Of a DNA stretch of 64,000 nucleotides, positions 1-13,255 are shown one piece after another (position 1 is the first letter of the stretch; the number at the start of each line of letters is the position of its first letter). The DNA lies in NCBI GenBank assembly GCA_024305405.1, contig JAKNDB010000110.1, positions 3,534,001 to 3,598,000 of the forward strand, read 5' to 3'. The notes under the pieces are model-generated. The model saw only the letters and a list, made by a program, of their open reading frames with translations. It did not search any database and was not told where the DNA came from. The position numbers and the translations under genes are program-made. The DNA is from Dirofilaria immitis. Lineage: Eukaryota; Nematoda; Chromadorea; Rhabditida; Onchocercidae.

Positions 1-8
1 AGAATAAA

Positions 9-10
<2 letters not shown>

Positions 11-38
<28 letters not shown>
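11..38. repeat. (AG)n microsatellite
   Basis: Uninterrupted AG dinucleotide repeat of about 14 units followed by an A run. Similar CT tracts occur at about 3931-3960, 5581-5606, 29211-29235 (Fringe intron 4) and 33470-33492 (Fringe intron 6), and mixed CT-rich DNA at 1770-1830. Confidence 0.95.
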
Positions 39-43
<5 letters not shown>

Positions 44-2239
44 AAAATGTATTGTTTAAAATAAAATAGATTTGTTTGCTTTTTGGTTTATTTAACAAAT
101 TTAGAAAAATCTTTCTCATCCCTTTTTAATTCTCTTTTTCGAAAATTTCTGTTATAGTTCGTTAATGTAAACGTCGCATTGATAAGTTATCATTAAGAAG
201 TGATATGAATGCATCCATATGTTTGCATTGACATTTAATTCTTGCAATGATGATTAATATTGGAAGAGATAAGGAAAGCAAAAAGTAAGATGTCTCGTCA
301 TTCTGTGCACCATTATATTTGAATTTTGCAAATTAGAATCGAATCTCTTACTTTTGATAAGTTTTGATTTAAAAAATTAATTTTAATAAACTTAATCTTA
401 CAATTGGACCAAAATTTGCAATATTACATCTAGTATAGGACTTTAAAAGGATAAACATTTAAATCAACTTTTTGTTGAAACTTATATTCTCATCTTCTTC
501 TCATGGTATGTTTTTAAATTCCGTGAACTCTTTTAGCTTTATAATGTTTTAATAATTTCTTTCACTTCCTCTCAATTTTAAAATACTTCCATCATATATC
601 TAACTTTTTCAGTTCCGATTGTCTTTTAAAATTCTCAATCTTCTACCGATCATTAAGTTAATATAATGAAAAGCTCTTTTCATCTTTTTCTTTTTTTTTT
701 TTTTTTTTTGACATTTTACATCTAATACTAAAACTTTTTTCTTCGTTTTATATATGTTAACATCCATCCGTATTTCCATGCTTTGAACGAGCATTTTGTA
801 TGAATAATGAAGAAAGTATTATGAATACCCTTTAGTATTAGCATTTTCAGCATTAATATCAAAGTTAATGCAATCTTTTCATATACGGTAACATCACGAA
901 CTTTTAAGCTTTTTTTTCCTAAATTTTTTTTTTTTTTAAAAAGATATATTATTTATTATTGTTGTTGTTGTTTCGAATTAATCCTACCATATTGGTTCGA
1001 ATGATTTATCAAACAATTTGTTTTTTTTTTTAAATTCTATCATTAAATTATAGTACATAGCTAATGTAATAATTTAATTTACAGTATAAACATTTCCAAA
1101 TATGACCCTTACCCTATATATCTTAATTAGTGAATTTATGATTTATGAATAATTATTTAATCTAACATTATAACTAAGAAAGAGTTAGGTCTGACTAAAA
1201 TTAGTAGATTGTGAATAAATGAATCATTTAGAAAGCTAGTGATTAAGTTAGCCAAGATTTAAATAATAAATGAGTCATCATTTTATATAGCTATTAAATA
1301 AATTAAAACAAAAGTATACCTTCCTGAAATTAAAAATGATTCATCGAGAAATAAGTTATTCGATAAATCAGTTCAACGGTATATTTTAAAATGCTATACA
1401 TAAAATAACATTTAAGAGGCATGAAAAATTAAAATGTACACAAATGGAATGGTAAAAGGAAAAAGAGAGCAGAGGTGGAGGAGATTTTCCGCCTGCAAAA
1501 AGGACACCACGGAAACAATTGAAATTGGCTGGCAATACTTCCAAACATATTGCAAACACTGTTTATTTCCACCTCTCCACACCTATCCTATCTCTACCTT
1601 CTTCAACCTTTGTTCCCCTCTCTCTTAAAAGTTTGTCATTTGTCACGATGAAATTCTTTTCGCTCTTTCCACTCTTTTCCATTTCCATCTCGTTTTTCTC
1701 TTATCATTTTCAGGGCTAACATCGAGGTCAAAATCATTCCTAGCTAAATAAACTATCAAAATCACCTTATTTTCTTTCTCTCTCTCTCTCTCTCCTTTCT
1801 TTCTCTTTCTCTCTCCTTTTCTCTTTCTCCTGACACATCTTTTTTTCTTCTTTTTCTTTTTTTTTTTTTTTTAAATCAACTTTGCAACAAAACAACACAT
1901 TTCTTTTCTCTTCTTTTTTTCCTTCATAATTCTTCTTGTCTTAATTTGATTTAATTGATTGTTCATTTTAAAATCGATTTCTTGAAGATTGATGAAGGAA
2001 AAAAAAATAAAGAAAAAGAAAAGTTGATAAAAAATTTACTACGAAGGAAAAAAACAAATAACAGAAAAGTATATCACAATGTATCTTTTCTGATATGTTT
2101 GAAATTTCTTTGGCATACTTAAACACTATCTAAATCATAATCCATTTGGTATTGTTACAAGTTCATGGTATTATGGCTTTTTTCTGTCCTTTAAACTTAA
2201 TTACTTTCGAAAATGACATTCAAATATTAGTTTTAGTTA

Positions 2240-2269
2240 TTTTGATATATATATATATATATATCAAAA
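2240..2269. repeat. Perfect AT-rich palindrome
   Basis: TTTTG, ten AT units, then CAAAA: a 30-bp perfect palindrome able to extrude a cruciform. Most of it is a simple AT microsatellite. The matching non-repetitive arms add a little to its interest. Confidence 0.9.
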
Positions 2270-5200
2270 CAAGATGAGTAATATGTTGTATGTATTAGAT
2301 TTGTCAATTAGAAAAATGAAAAATTGATACTTTGAGTATATTAATTTTAACAATTCCTTTCTCTTATTTTATCAAACAAATATAACTCTTCAATTTTAGC
2401 GATTCCTCCTCATAAAGATTGTCGGGAAAAATTTCATCACAGCACGAGATATCAGCTTGAATGTACAGACAAATATCTCAATCTTAATAATATATGAATT
2501 TCCTTGCTTATTTAAAATTATCATTATTATATTTGAAATAAATACTTATACATCAATAATTGTTTATTCCAAATATTTTTTGATTTTTTTGATCTAAAAT
2601 TTTCTTATCAAATCCACTTTTGCTAATTCTGAGGACCAGTGTTATCGATTGATCTATCTTGATCCATATCTGTAGTTTCTGATTCCCTTTTTTTTTCCTT
2701 CTCACTAAATTATGAAACAAAATTTGTATGAATTCACAAATAATCGAAAATGAAATATGATTGTCTAATAATTTGTTTGTCAAAGATCTTCTATAAGTAT
2801 GCAAGCATGATAAGTTAATTTTAATAGTATTAGAAAATTAATTAATTTCATTATGAATCTCAATCATTCTTCCGCCCTAATTTATGAAGTAATTTCAAAA
2901 GCACAATATAAACTATTCATTTCTATCATGGTTTATACATATCATTGACTTTTCCTGCTTCATTCATTAATTATCATCTACTCTTTAATTTGTTGATTGA
3001 TTTAGTCTTATCATGTTTCGCTCCCACTCATTATTTCACTAATACGTCATGATTCATCACTCTCAATGATTGTTATTATCATTATTATTATTATCATTAT
3101 TATTTTCATTAATACTATCATTATATTTTCGGCATTCTCTTTCATTTTCTTCGCCCATCAAAAACAATCTTTTTCTTACTTTTTCCCATTCTCCAATCAT
3201 TTTTACAAAATAATAGGTAATTAGTTGGAAAGAACCGATTAAATTGCAATACAATGTTATTTTGTTAACGTTAGTCATTATTCCAATATTAATATCACAT
3301 ATTGGACGTCTAATGATAAGTCTTTCAGACATACATAAACGTTTTATAATTATCCTTAGCAACGTACCTATCCCCGCGATAATTGAGTGTAAAGATTAGG
3401 AAAAATGGATTATATGAGGTGTGCAAAATTATAAATATAATTTATAAAATTTTTAAGAAAAAAATTTCTTTTTTTTCTAAAAGAAATGAATTTTCGTTTT
3501 TTTTTCTTAAATTCAATGCTAATTTGAAATATCATTTATTTAAATAAATAATACCTTAAAGATGTTTAAGGTAAGAAATAAAATTCTAAAATTTATTTTG
3601 AAAATAAAATTATCCATCTTTTTTTTTTTTTCTAGATAACTTTATAAGATTCATCACACCTGTTCAATATATCATAACATATATCATTTATTCCACTAGT
3701 TCACTATCTTTCCTTTCCTACTTTCCTCCCAATGAAAGTAATATATTTTATCAAAAAAATTAAATAACATTACTACTGCAAAAGTAATTACATCATATTT
3801 GGATGAAATTTTTCAAGACATTTTTCTGACTAAATTCATTAAATTTCTAATATTTGAGAATTATTAAGAATTCTTTTTTTTTTGTGTTAAACATAATTCT
3901 TGAAACAAATGTGTCGCTATTGATCATCCATCTCTCTCCCTCTCTCTCTCTCTCTCTCTTTCTCTCTGTCTCTCTTTGTGTACGATTTTCGTTGAAACTA
4001 ATATTAACTTATCAATATCCATTAATTTTAATTCTTTGAGTGAATTTATACTCAAAATTCTGAAAATTACAACAATAATCAAATAATATTTTGACTGTAA
4101 TAAAAGAAAGATTGTGCTCAGTTCTATTCAAAGTTTTATCAACATCATTTATCATACAAGTTTTCTATTTCCCAATCTCTGCCTCTGCTCCCCGCTTTCC
4201 TTCTTCTCCTGCTCTCTCCTAACGATTCCAGCATGAAATTTTGAATAATATATTTTATCAAACAAATTAAATGGCACTGATGCGAAAGAAATTACATCGG
4301 CAACTATTTCCATATCGCATTATCCATTCCGAAAACATCAGGAACTTAAATTTATTTTATTATAATTTACGGATTTCAATGATTTGTTATGCTCCATTAA
4401 TTATGTTTCACCAGCATATATTATAGTTTCAAATTTCAATTTAAGTATTTGTATTTATAGATCGATATATTACAAATTTAGCCACACATGGAACAAACAT
4501 CGATAGCTATATAAATACATAACAAATTGTGATAAAACTGTTATGTTAATACTAAGAGAATATCTGATAATTGCAAAAATAAATAATAATTTTAATAGCA
4601 GCAAAAGGCAAAAATGATAATTGTTAAATTGAACTAAAATTCAAAAATAAATTTCTCTTTTTCTAAAATAATTTTTTTGTAAGTATTAAATGGTTAATAT
4701 CTCAACTTTTTTTTTTGTTGTTGCACAATTTATTATTTGATATCGATCTTTTCTTTTTTTTGTTGAAAGATTTAAATTCCAATTCTAAATTTCCTTTACT
4801 TAGCCGAAATATCTATTAGCTGTTTTATGAATGAATATAGAAAAAGGCAATTGTATAATCTTCTCAATTATTCATTTTTACTAACAATACGATGATATAT
4901 GATATTATTCCATGATAACGAATTTTTTCTCCTTTTCTTTCTTTAATTTTTTTCCTTTTAATTAATGAAAAGTTGCTTATTAGTTTAATAATAAAGGGCA
5001 AAATGATATTAATATCTGTTTCAGTAATCAATTGCAAATTTGAAATGATCGTTATTTATTTAGTTTAAAACGATCAGATGAAATAGATTATTTACTACAT
5101 ATTTAATGATAACTTAAGTAATAGCTCATTTTTAGTTATAAATCATCTTTGTTACTAGTACTGATTGCTAGTTAGATTAATAACATTTTATTCATTACAT

Positions 5201-8200
5201 GATAATGTCTAAATTCAATTAAAAATCAATTGATTATGATAAGTGATAGTGCCACTTTCTATTTTCATTTTACAATGCTTTTAAGGAATGTTAAATTGTC
5301 ACTAAGTTGCATGACTTTTTTGTTTTTTTTAAAGAAACAATTTGATGTATAAAATAGATGTGAAGACAAATTTACTTTCAGAGGCATGTAATGACTAAGT
5401 GAATGATGGTATATTTTAAAATCTCTGGTGTTAAATATTTTATATCCTCTTTTTCCTTCTCTCTTTCTTTCTCCCTTATTTTTGATTCCAAAATATGCAA
5501 TTTGTTGATCCTGAATTTGTTAAAATCTTTGATTTTAATAACTAGAATATTAATTTTCTAATTTTTAATTGTTGTCTCCTCCTCTCTCTCTCTCTCTCTC
5601 TCTCACTCTCTCCCTTTTCCTTCCTTCCTCTTGTCCTGAATTGCAAAATATACATCTTTTGGATCCTGAATTTGTTTGAGTGCTGGATGGAATGTAGTAA
5701 AATCTCTAGCACCATTTAAATTCAGTATTCCAACTGGATATTATACATTATTATTCCTTCCTTGTAATTGTTGAAATGTTTCATTCATAATTTTAATGAA
5801 TCATATTGTTTTCATTTTAAATTTAATATATGGTTTTTTAAAATCTCTAGAAATCCAGCATTTCTATCATCATTTTAGATAGCAAGCAATCATCATATCA
5901 TAATAAGATGATATTTATTATATAAAATTTTATGCTAAAGAATAGTATAGATCACTTTGATATCTTATCAGCAAAATTGATCAAAATTTATTGTTTTGCA
6001 TTGATATTTGTTACTAAATATATTTTCATCATTCACTAAATTATCCACTCATATTTTGCTATATTATATCATCGCAGAATTGTAGCCATCATATTTTTCC
6101 AATCTTTCTTTATCCATCTCTTCATGCTTTCTTTACTTTTTACTTTATTAATTAACGAACAGAATAAATGAGATGAAAGTACATCTTTCAATAAGTGTGC
6201 AATTTTACTTAAATATGCTTAAATAGTTGTTGTATAAATAACAAATCAACGGCTTATATCGATATTTTATGCTTAGCAACCCATATTTTCCATACTTTCA
6301 TATATTATGATATCATCAATCTCCTCTTTCTTCTCTCTCTCTTTCTCTATCAATTTTTTATCTTATTACTTATTTCGCATTAAAAAAGAACTTTGAAAAT
6401 ATTCATGATAGATTATTTCGTTTTTTTTTTCTCTTTATCCTACCGAAATTTGATAATTTTATTTATCATTAATATGAAAAGTATCGATATAATGATAAAA
6501 TTTATTGCAAATTTAATTAGCTTTTAATATGAATTTACTAAATTATTTCATATAAATCAATAATTGAAATATTATAAATCTCTTCATGTTTTTATTATCC
6601 ATTACAATCAATAAAATTCATTTAAGCACAATATAGCTATCATTTAAAATGTTAGCTATATTCACATAGAATTGTATTTATTTGTTTAAAATTATACTTT
6701 GATCGTTTTATACATATATATTTTTGACTTCTTTTTATCACATTCATAATTTTTAATTGAAAAAAAAGCAATAGCATAAATATTGAACGACGATTTTTCA
6801 GTTAATTTGAATCAATAAATTTATTTTCTTTTAGATCAGTTTCCAAATTTCCATTCTTATAAATAATTTAAAATTTTAATTTAATTTATTTTATGAAATA
6901 AATCTGATATGATATTATGAATGAATGTATTTTTTCCATACATATATTGAAAATGATGTTAGAAATGACATATATAAATTTGTTTTTGCATGAAATTTTG
7001 TTTATTATTGCCTATATTTATTCCTCCAATTTCAGTATATTTTCAAATTATAAGTTATGGATTCTTTTTTTTTCTTCTCTCTTTGTAAAATAGAAAGGAC
7101 CGTATTTCAATCATTTCGAAAATCAACTGTTTCCCTCTACTTTTCTCTTTTCTCATTCTCTCATTCTTGTCTTTATCTATTTTATTAAAAAAAAAAAAAA
7201 ATTAGTCGTCTCATTAATTAAGCAAAAATTAAATGGAATAAATCAATAATCTAAATTTCGATTATTTTGTAGAAATTTTATATTATATGTCTTACATATA
7301 TATATATATATATATACAAATGTTATTCGTTCATCAAAACTATATCTTAATGATTTCAAAAATAAATCCATTTCTTCATAATAATATTTCTTTCATTTGA
7401 AGCAGAAATCTTTCCTAATTGATTCCTTACTTCCGTGAAAAAATTATTTGTCATAGATGGGAAGAGCAAAAAAAATAAAATAAAAATTATTAACTTAATT
7501 GCATTGAAGGAGTTGCTCAGTTGCGTTTCTTCCAAATATTAAAAGTATAGCTGTAAAATTTGTCATCTACCGAAATTAAAAAAGAAATTAAAAATAATGT
7601 TTCGTTTTCATTAAATGATGTCATCCGAGGGATTTCTTTTGCACCTCACAAAATTGAAGCTAAAGTAATATTTAATGAATTTTAATTCGTCACGAATTCA
7701 TCATTCATGACGAATTTAAGTTTCTGAATCATAGAAGTTATACATATATATGTATAATATAATTTTGTAAAATTGATTTATTGATTTTGGGAAGCAAAAA
7801 TTAGAATGGAAATGTTTGTATAGCATTTTTGTCCATTGGATTCATTTATGAAATTTAGCAAAATACTTTAAAATATAAATCAAAAAAAAAAATTGTTTTC
7901 TTTTTGTATTTTCTTAAATTTGAATGTTACCATCGATATAAAATTACATTTTCTTTTTTTCCCTTACAACATTAGATTTTCGCACTGACGTTGGCTTATC
8001 TCATTGTGTCAAAAAATTCCAACATAATGCTCATCGATGGTTAAGGGTCATAATCTTGGAAGGATGAGAAAATTGTAAATGTAAATGAAATCAAGGAAGT
8101 TACATCTCATATCCTCTTGATTAGTAAGTTAACTCTAATACTAATTTATCATTCATCTTTGATCATCCTATCAAATCACTGTTTATATTCATTGGAATTA

Positions 8201-8771
8201 TTTCCTATTACTTTAGAATCAAGCGCTGACTATAAATCACATGTAAATTGATCATAATATATGATAATTATCTTCTAAGTATAAAAATGAAAAAACAATT
8301 TCAGAATTTTACACTTTCTTGAATTAATTATGAATTAATCATTCAGAATTAATAATAATTAATTGGTAGCGATTTTTAAGTATAATAATTCTTATCCGCA
8401 AAAAATCTGTATCTTCTCTATTATCATCCATCAGCAGAAATGTATGTGTGTTAGTGAATGCTTCGATCATAAACGTGATAATGTAGATGTGATGTAATTC
8501 AGAAGCACCCAGAAGATTAAAATTTTTCTAACATTATATGTGAACTTCTAGAATTATGGGAAAAAAAGTTGCTGATATAGCTAGTCTATAAAATATCATA
8601 GAAATCATTGTTGAAATTTTAATCAATATTCCTTTAATATCATTCGTTTTAATTGTTTGTTAAACAAGTAATTACAAATCATTTGATTTCATGTTTTGTG
8701 TTACAGTTAAAAGATCAGAAGTTTATTATAACTTATATTCATCTATTAGTGTTTGGAGAAAAATTTTTGAA

Positions 8772-11700
8772 ATGATGCAACCGCAATCAAATTTCACCGT
8801 TAACCAGGTAAGTCGATTTATTTTACATTATATTAATAATCATTGATTAGATTGAATTATTTAATATCAATCTAATTAATGCTTATCGTCGAATCATTTA
8901 TATAGTTGTTAGTTTGCATAATGAGCTTTACTTTACTAGGAATGAGGATTTTATTGAATGTTTCGATGTTTACGTTATCTTTTAGATAATATATTATTCT
9001 TAAAATTGAGAAATGAAAAAAATTAATTAGTTTTAATTACTCTATTTTGAAAAAATTACTCTTTTTGAAGAGAATATTATTACGTCAAAATGATGAATAT
9101 TAGTCTGCTGATAAATTCTGGCACATTTTCTATATTTTTATTTTATTGAATTTTTTTCTGCAATAAGAAATTGTGCAAAAATTTAAAGCAAAATAAATTG
9201 AACAATAGTTTCTTTTCTTTTTTTTTATCCAAAATAATTTTTCGACCCTAATTAAATTTGTTGGCAAAAAAAATTAATTAATTAATCTATCATGCTATTT
9301 TTAACTACCGGGAAAAATATTTTTCAACAATTCTAATACAGTAACCTAACAAATCGAATTATTCATAGTTTATTGGCAATTTCAAGTTTGACAACTACTG
9401 TCATTATTATTGCTTTCCATTTTTCTTTTTACTAAATGTTCTCTAAAAGAATTATAGATTAATTTATTACAAATTACAATTTAAACTAATCTAAAAAAAA
9501 ATTTCCGAATTGATAAAATAATGAGATATTAGCTTATTAATGATAACTAAAATATCAAACTTCTTCCTTAAAACCTAAATTATATTAATAATTTCTTACA
9601 GGATGAATCGAAAAAATGAAACCAAAGGAATACAACTTTTGGTGTTGTCAATGTAGCAGAAATGAAATAAATGACGCCGCAAGGATCAGTAATAATAATA
9701 AGTCCTCATTATCTAATGGTTCTTATTTTAGTTGCCTTTATAAATAGGAATAGTTCGGCCTGATAATTTCACTAAATTATTATTTATTCATTTCGTCTTA
9801 AAATTCTTATCATTAATTTGCGTTATCTTATATTTTTTTTTGGATTTTATGCTATAAAAAGAATAATTGTTAAAGTAATATATCGATTTTTTGAGTTTTA
9901 TTATCGTGTAATTTTTATAATATTATCCTTTTAATGAATATAAGCATAGATATATACATGAATAAACCAGGTGCGTAAAGTACACGTGAAAATATGATAC
10001 GCACATAATATATTCATGCTTTTTCAACTTATCTAATAAGCAAATTCAAAAATTTTATTAAAAACTTTTCCAATTTTTATAAAATAATTTATTTTAGGCG
10101 TTGTGGTTACCCGGCAACCACTACCTAGCAATGAAAATAATTATGGTCATAATAATTTGAGCATTTCCAATTATGTTTCTGAATTCAAAAATGATTTCAA
10201 CGAAAGAAAGCACGAGTTAAATGTTGATAATGAAATGAAAATCAATATGAAAAAGTATACTTCTATAATTGTTAAATTATTTCAAATGACAATGAATATT
10301 AACCTTGGTAATCACGATAAGTGATAATCATGATACATGATAGATCCAAAAAAATGTTAATAGATTCTAATTGTTAGTTTTTCTATGGATTCATGGTTTC
10401 AACGAAAGAAAGCAAATTAATTAGAGGAAATATCTTTAGATTAATAATTATGAAAAAATCTTTCAATTTCTTACGATACAACAAAGTCATTGTATTCTTT
10501 CCATGATCAAGTTAATCAATTCATGTTGATTCAAATTACTAGTAAGATATTATCATTAGGAATAACTTCCCAGGTTAAAAGAGGAAAGCACCAATATAAC
10601 AAGTGCCGTACTGGATAATCTTATCAGTGAGTCAAAAAAGTAGAATCAAAAGAATCGACAAAAATGACCAGGAGGTATATCTATGATTCTATATGGGTTA
10701 TTTGATTCAAGATGTCAACAATTACATTTATTAATACGTATTATAAATAATTAATTTTCTATCTTTGCACAGAATTTAATTAGATACCTACGTATGTTTT
10801 AATTAAGAATTAATATATTTCTGTGCTTAAAATGAGAGAAATAGTAAATTATAAGTTGAAAAAAATTGATGATAATATTGAAAGAAAATTTTGAAGTTTA
10901 TTTATAGAAATTGAAGTGAGAAACAATTTAAATTAAATGATTATTTGTACAGATGAATTTAGCAAGGTAATGTTTTTCTATCTGCGATAGAATCCTCATA
11001 CCATAACAAACATATTCTATGACAAAATTTATCAATATCTTGATTATATAAATGTTTAGGGAACCAAAAAATTGTCCAGTCAAAAAGATTCGATTGGAAG
11101 CGTATATAATATGGAAGATATTGTTATTTCGGATGTTGATGAAGAAGATCTATGGGAATTGATTACTGGCAATGAGCAAATAATAAATAAGAATGATCTA
11201 TATGAAAAATGTAAAATATTATCAACTGATGAAATTCTAAATAGCATTAAATTTAAGCGGATTCACTGCAAGATAGGATTCTTTCGATTAATTATAGTTG
11301 TATCTAATGCGATACATTATATTTCAGTTATTTAGGGACTGGTGGTGATCACAAAGAGCAAGCTGTGAATGGTAATTTTAATGATATTACTAATTATGAT
11401 GACAAAGAAGAATTCAAGGACACGAGTGATGTTTCGGATGGTTTTAGTATTTCTGGTCAAATTTCAGAATTAGAATCATTTGAAGGAAATTCTAACCAGG
11501 CTAAAGAGTCACAGATGAAGCTAAATGAAATCGAATTTCCGAAGAATATTGGTATATCCAGTGATTCGAAACAAGATATAGGGAAATCTAGCAAGCTCAT
11601 GAATAATATAACAAAGTTTGCTGGCCGGAAAATATCAACCAACACTATTGACAGCGATAGTTTATCAATGATTTGCATTCCCGATGATGATCTTGTGCTA

Positions 11701-12069
11701 AAGAAAGATAATAGTCAAATTACCAATGTTTCGACGGAAATTGAACGCAAAGGTACATTGAGATCAGAATGTGATACTAAAGCATTCGTACGATCGAATA
11801 AAATGTATGCTGATGATGTGTCAAGTTCATCATCAAGTGATAGTGATGAAATACCCGATATAATCATCCCATCGAAAAACGCTGGAAGAAATATCGCTAT
11901 CCTGGAGGCTATCGAAAAGACAGATATTCCAGCAAGGAAATATCAGAATACAATAGATGAAAATGCTCCAGAAGATGATGGAGTAACAATCAAATACAAA
12001 AATATGCTAAAAAATGAAGCTAATGTTAAAATACTCACTGATGATATTTTCAGTGAACGATTGATATGA
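8772..12069 (+). CDS. Acidic, Ser/Asn-rich orphan protein (multi-exon)
   Basis: Not recognised. Proposed exons: 8772-8807 (ATG, ends at GTAAGT), 9602-9688, 10098-10254, 10574-10626, 10953-10966 (14 nt), 11060 to about 11208 or 11267, and 11336-12069 (TGA). Phases agree at every junction from 9616 onward. The exon 1-2 junction needs one more A in the A6 run at 9611-9616; otherwise the protein starts at the ATG at 9616 and exon 1 is 5' UTR. The N-terminus from 9616 carries a Cys cluster (FWCCQC). The rest is hydrophilic, rich in Asp, Glu, Ser and Asn, with a five-Ser stretch followed by acidic residues near the C-terminus that resembles casein kinase 2 sites. No membrane segment or catalytic motif is visible, so it is probably largely disordered. 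The donor of exon 6 is uncertain: GTAAAA at 11209 and a GC donor at 11268 both keep phase 1. An AATAAA lies 60 bases after the stop. Confidence 0.6.
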
Positions 12070-12129
12070 GTAAATAAGTGATAGGATAATTTCATAGAAA
12101 AAATTCTACTGTAATTTCAAGAATTTGTA

Positions 12130-12135
12130 AATAAA
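12130..12135 (+). other. Candidate polyadenylation signal
   Basis: AATAAA about 60 bases downstream of the TGA at 12067-12069 of the acidic orphan gene, a typical distance for a nematode 3' UTR. Confidence 0.5.
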
Positions 12136-13065
12136 CCAAAATCAATGAATCTTTAATACATGGGATGTTTTGTAAAAGATGGTGTAATATTTGCACAATC
12201 TATGAATTGTTTTTGTATATTGGAAGCTATCTTCAACTTTTTACTATCATTCCAATTTAACTTCAGCGTTGGGTTTTTTCCTTTTCACTCGCCTTATTTG
12301 ACTATAATTTTAATTTTAATAGCCTTTATTCTGTATCCACTTTCAATCTGTCAAATATCTGTAAACATTTGAAGTTAAAAGAATAGAAATATTTGAGAAA
12401 CCATCGTTCGAAAGGTGAAAAGTTGAAGGGTTATCCGGTTTTTGGATTAGTTAATATTAACTATCGATATTATTGTAAATTTTTGATTTCATAAATATTA
12501 TGCTGCATATATTGTTTTTACATATGGAACGTATTTTGTTCTAGCTAGATAAATTTATGTAATTAGGCAGTATTTCGTATAATGCATAATTAAAATAAGA
12601 TTAAAAATCATTAGATATGATGAATTTTTTCAATCGGTAATTTCATTCATCAAGAATTGGTTCATATAATATCCTTTCAAAACTTCTAATCTGCAAACTT
12701 GTTTTTAGAGATGACTCATCAATGATATTTATTCTTTTGCTTGTTATAATAACATATCTACCAGTTTTTGAAATTTAGATAGGGAAAGAATTTATGGCAT
12801 AAGATGAAAGCTATATTTTTTTTTAATTCAAAGTGAAAGATTTCAAATTGATTGCTCTATTAGAAGTAAATTATATTTGTCTTCGTATTTAAGATTAAAT
12901 AATGATAAGATAATGATAAAATTCCTTTTGATTTCATAGCACCATAAATTTGAACTGTGAAAGCAGTCATTTGAATGATTATGCCGGCTATTTGATTTAT
13001 ACTACAATATCATGCTTCAGCATAGATTCCGTCGTTTTTCCTAAATTTTTTTTATTAGAATTCAG

Positions 13066-13167
13066 CGAAGAAAGAAAATGATGATAACAAGTTGACATTT
13101 CTTCCAACAACTCTTAACCGGTTGCTGCGATTAAAAGGAGAACTTACAATGGGTCATTTAGATGAAA
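13066..13167 (+). other. Unassigned candidate exon
   Basis: Open stretch between a TTCAG acceptor and a GTATTT donor. It reads AKKENDDNKLTF then LPTTLNRLLRLKGELTMGHL, an amphipathic helical pattern unlike the low-complexity DNA around it. It lies 90 bases upstream of the astacin ATG but cannot be joined to it, because the astacin begins with its own signal peptide. It might be an alternative 5' exon, a 3' exon of the upstream orphan gene, or chance. A second donor (GTATAT) follows shortly after, and reading through reaches TGA at about 13181. Confidence 0.3.
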
Positions 13168-13255
13168 GTATTTGCGGTATATGAGTAGATTTCGATTCGT
13201 CTTTGTTAATTCATCTTCGTCAGATTTATTAGAGAAAATAAAAATTTTGATCGCA

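Larger units (their letters stand above)
1..8771. other. AT-rich region without a recognisable gene
   Basis: Both strands were read. The open frames present are short, composed of low-complexity Lys/Asn/Ile/Phe/Ser codons, and lack splice-linked partners or any domain signature. The stretch holds poly-A/T runs, several CT/GA tracts and a perfect AT-rich palindrome. It could be intergenic DNA or the inside of a long intron of a gene lying outside the window. No promoter could be called from sequence alone. Confidence 0.6.

Noticed and set aside
609..794. Minus-strand Lys-rich frame
   Set aside because: It is built on a long poly-T tract; no coding signature.
3063..3362. Minus-strand frame ending in an Asn-rich run
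   Set aside because: Composed of ATT/ATC repeats typical of this AT-rich DNA; no linked exons.
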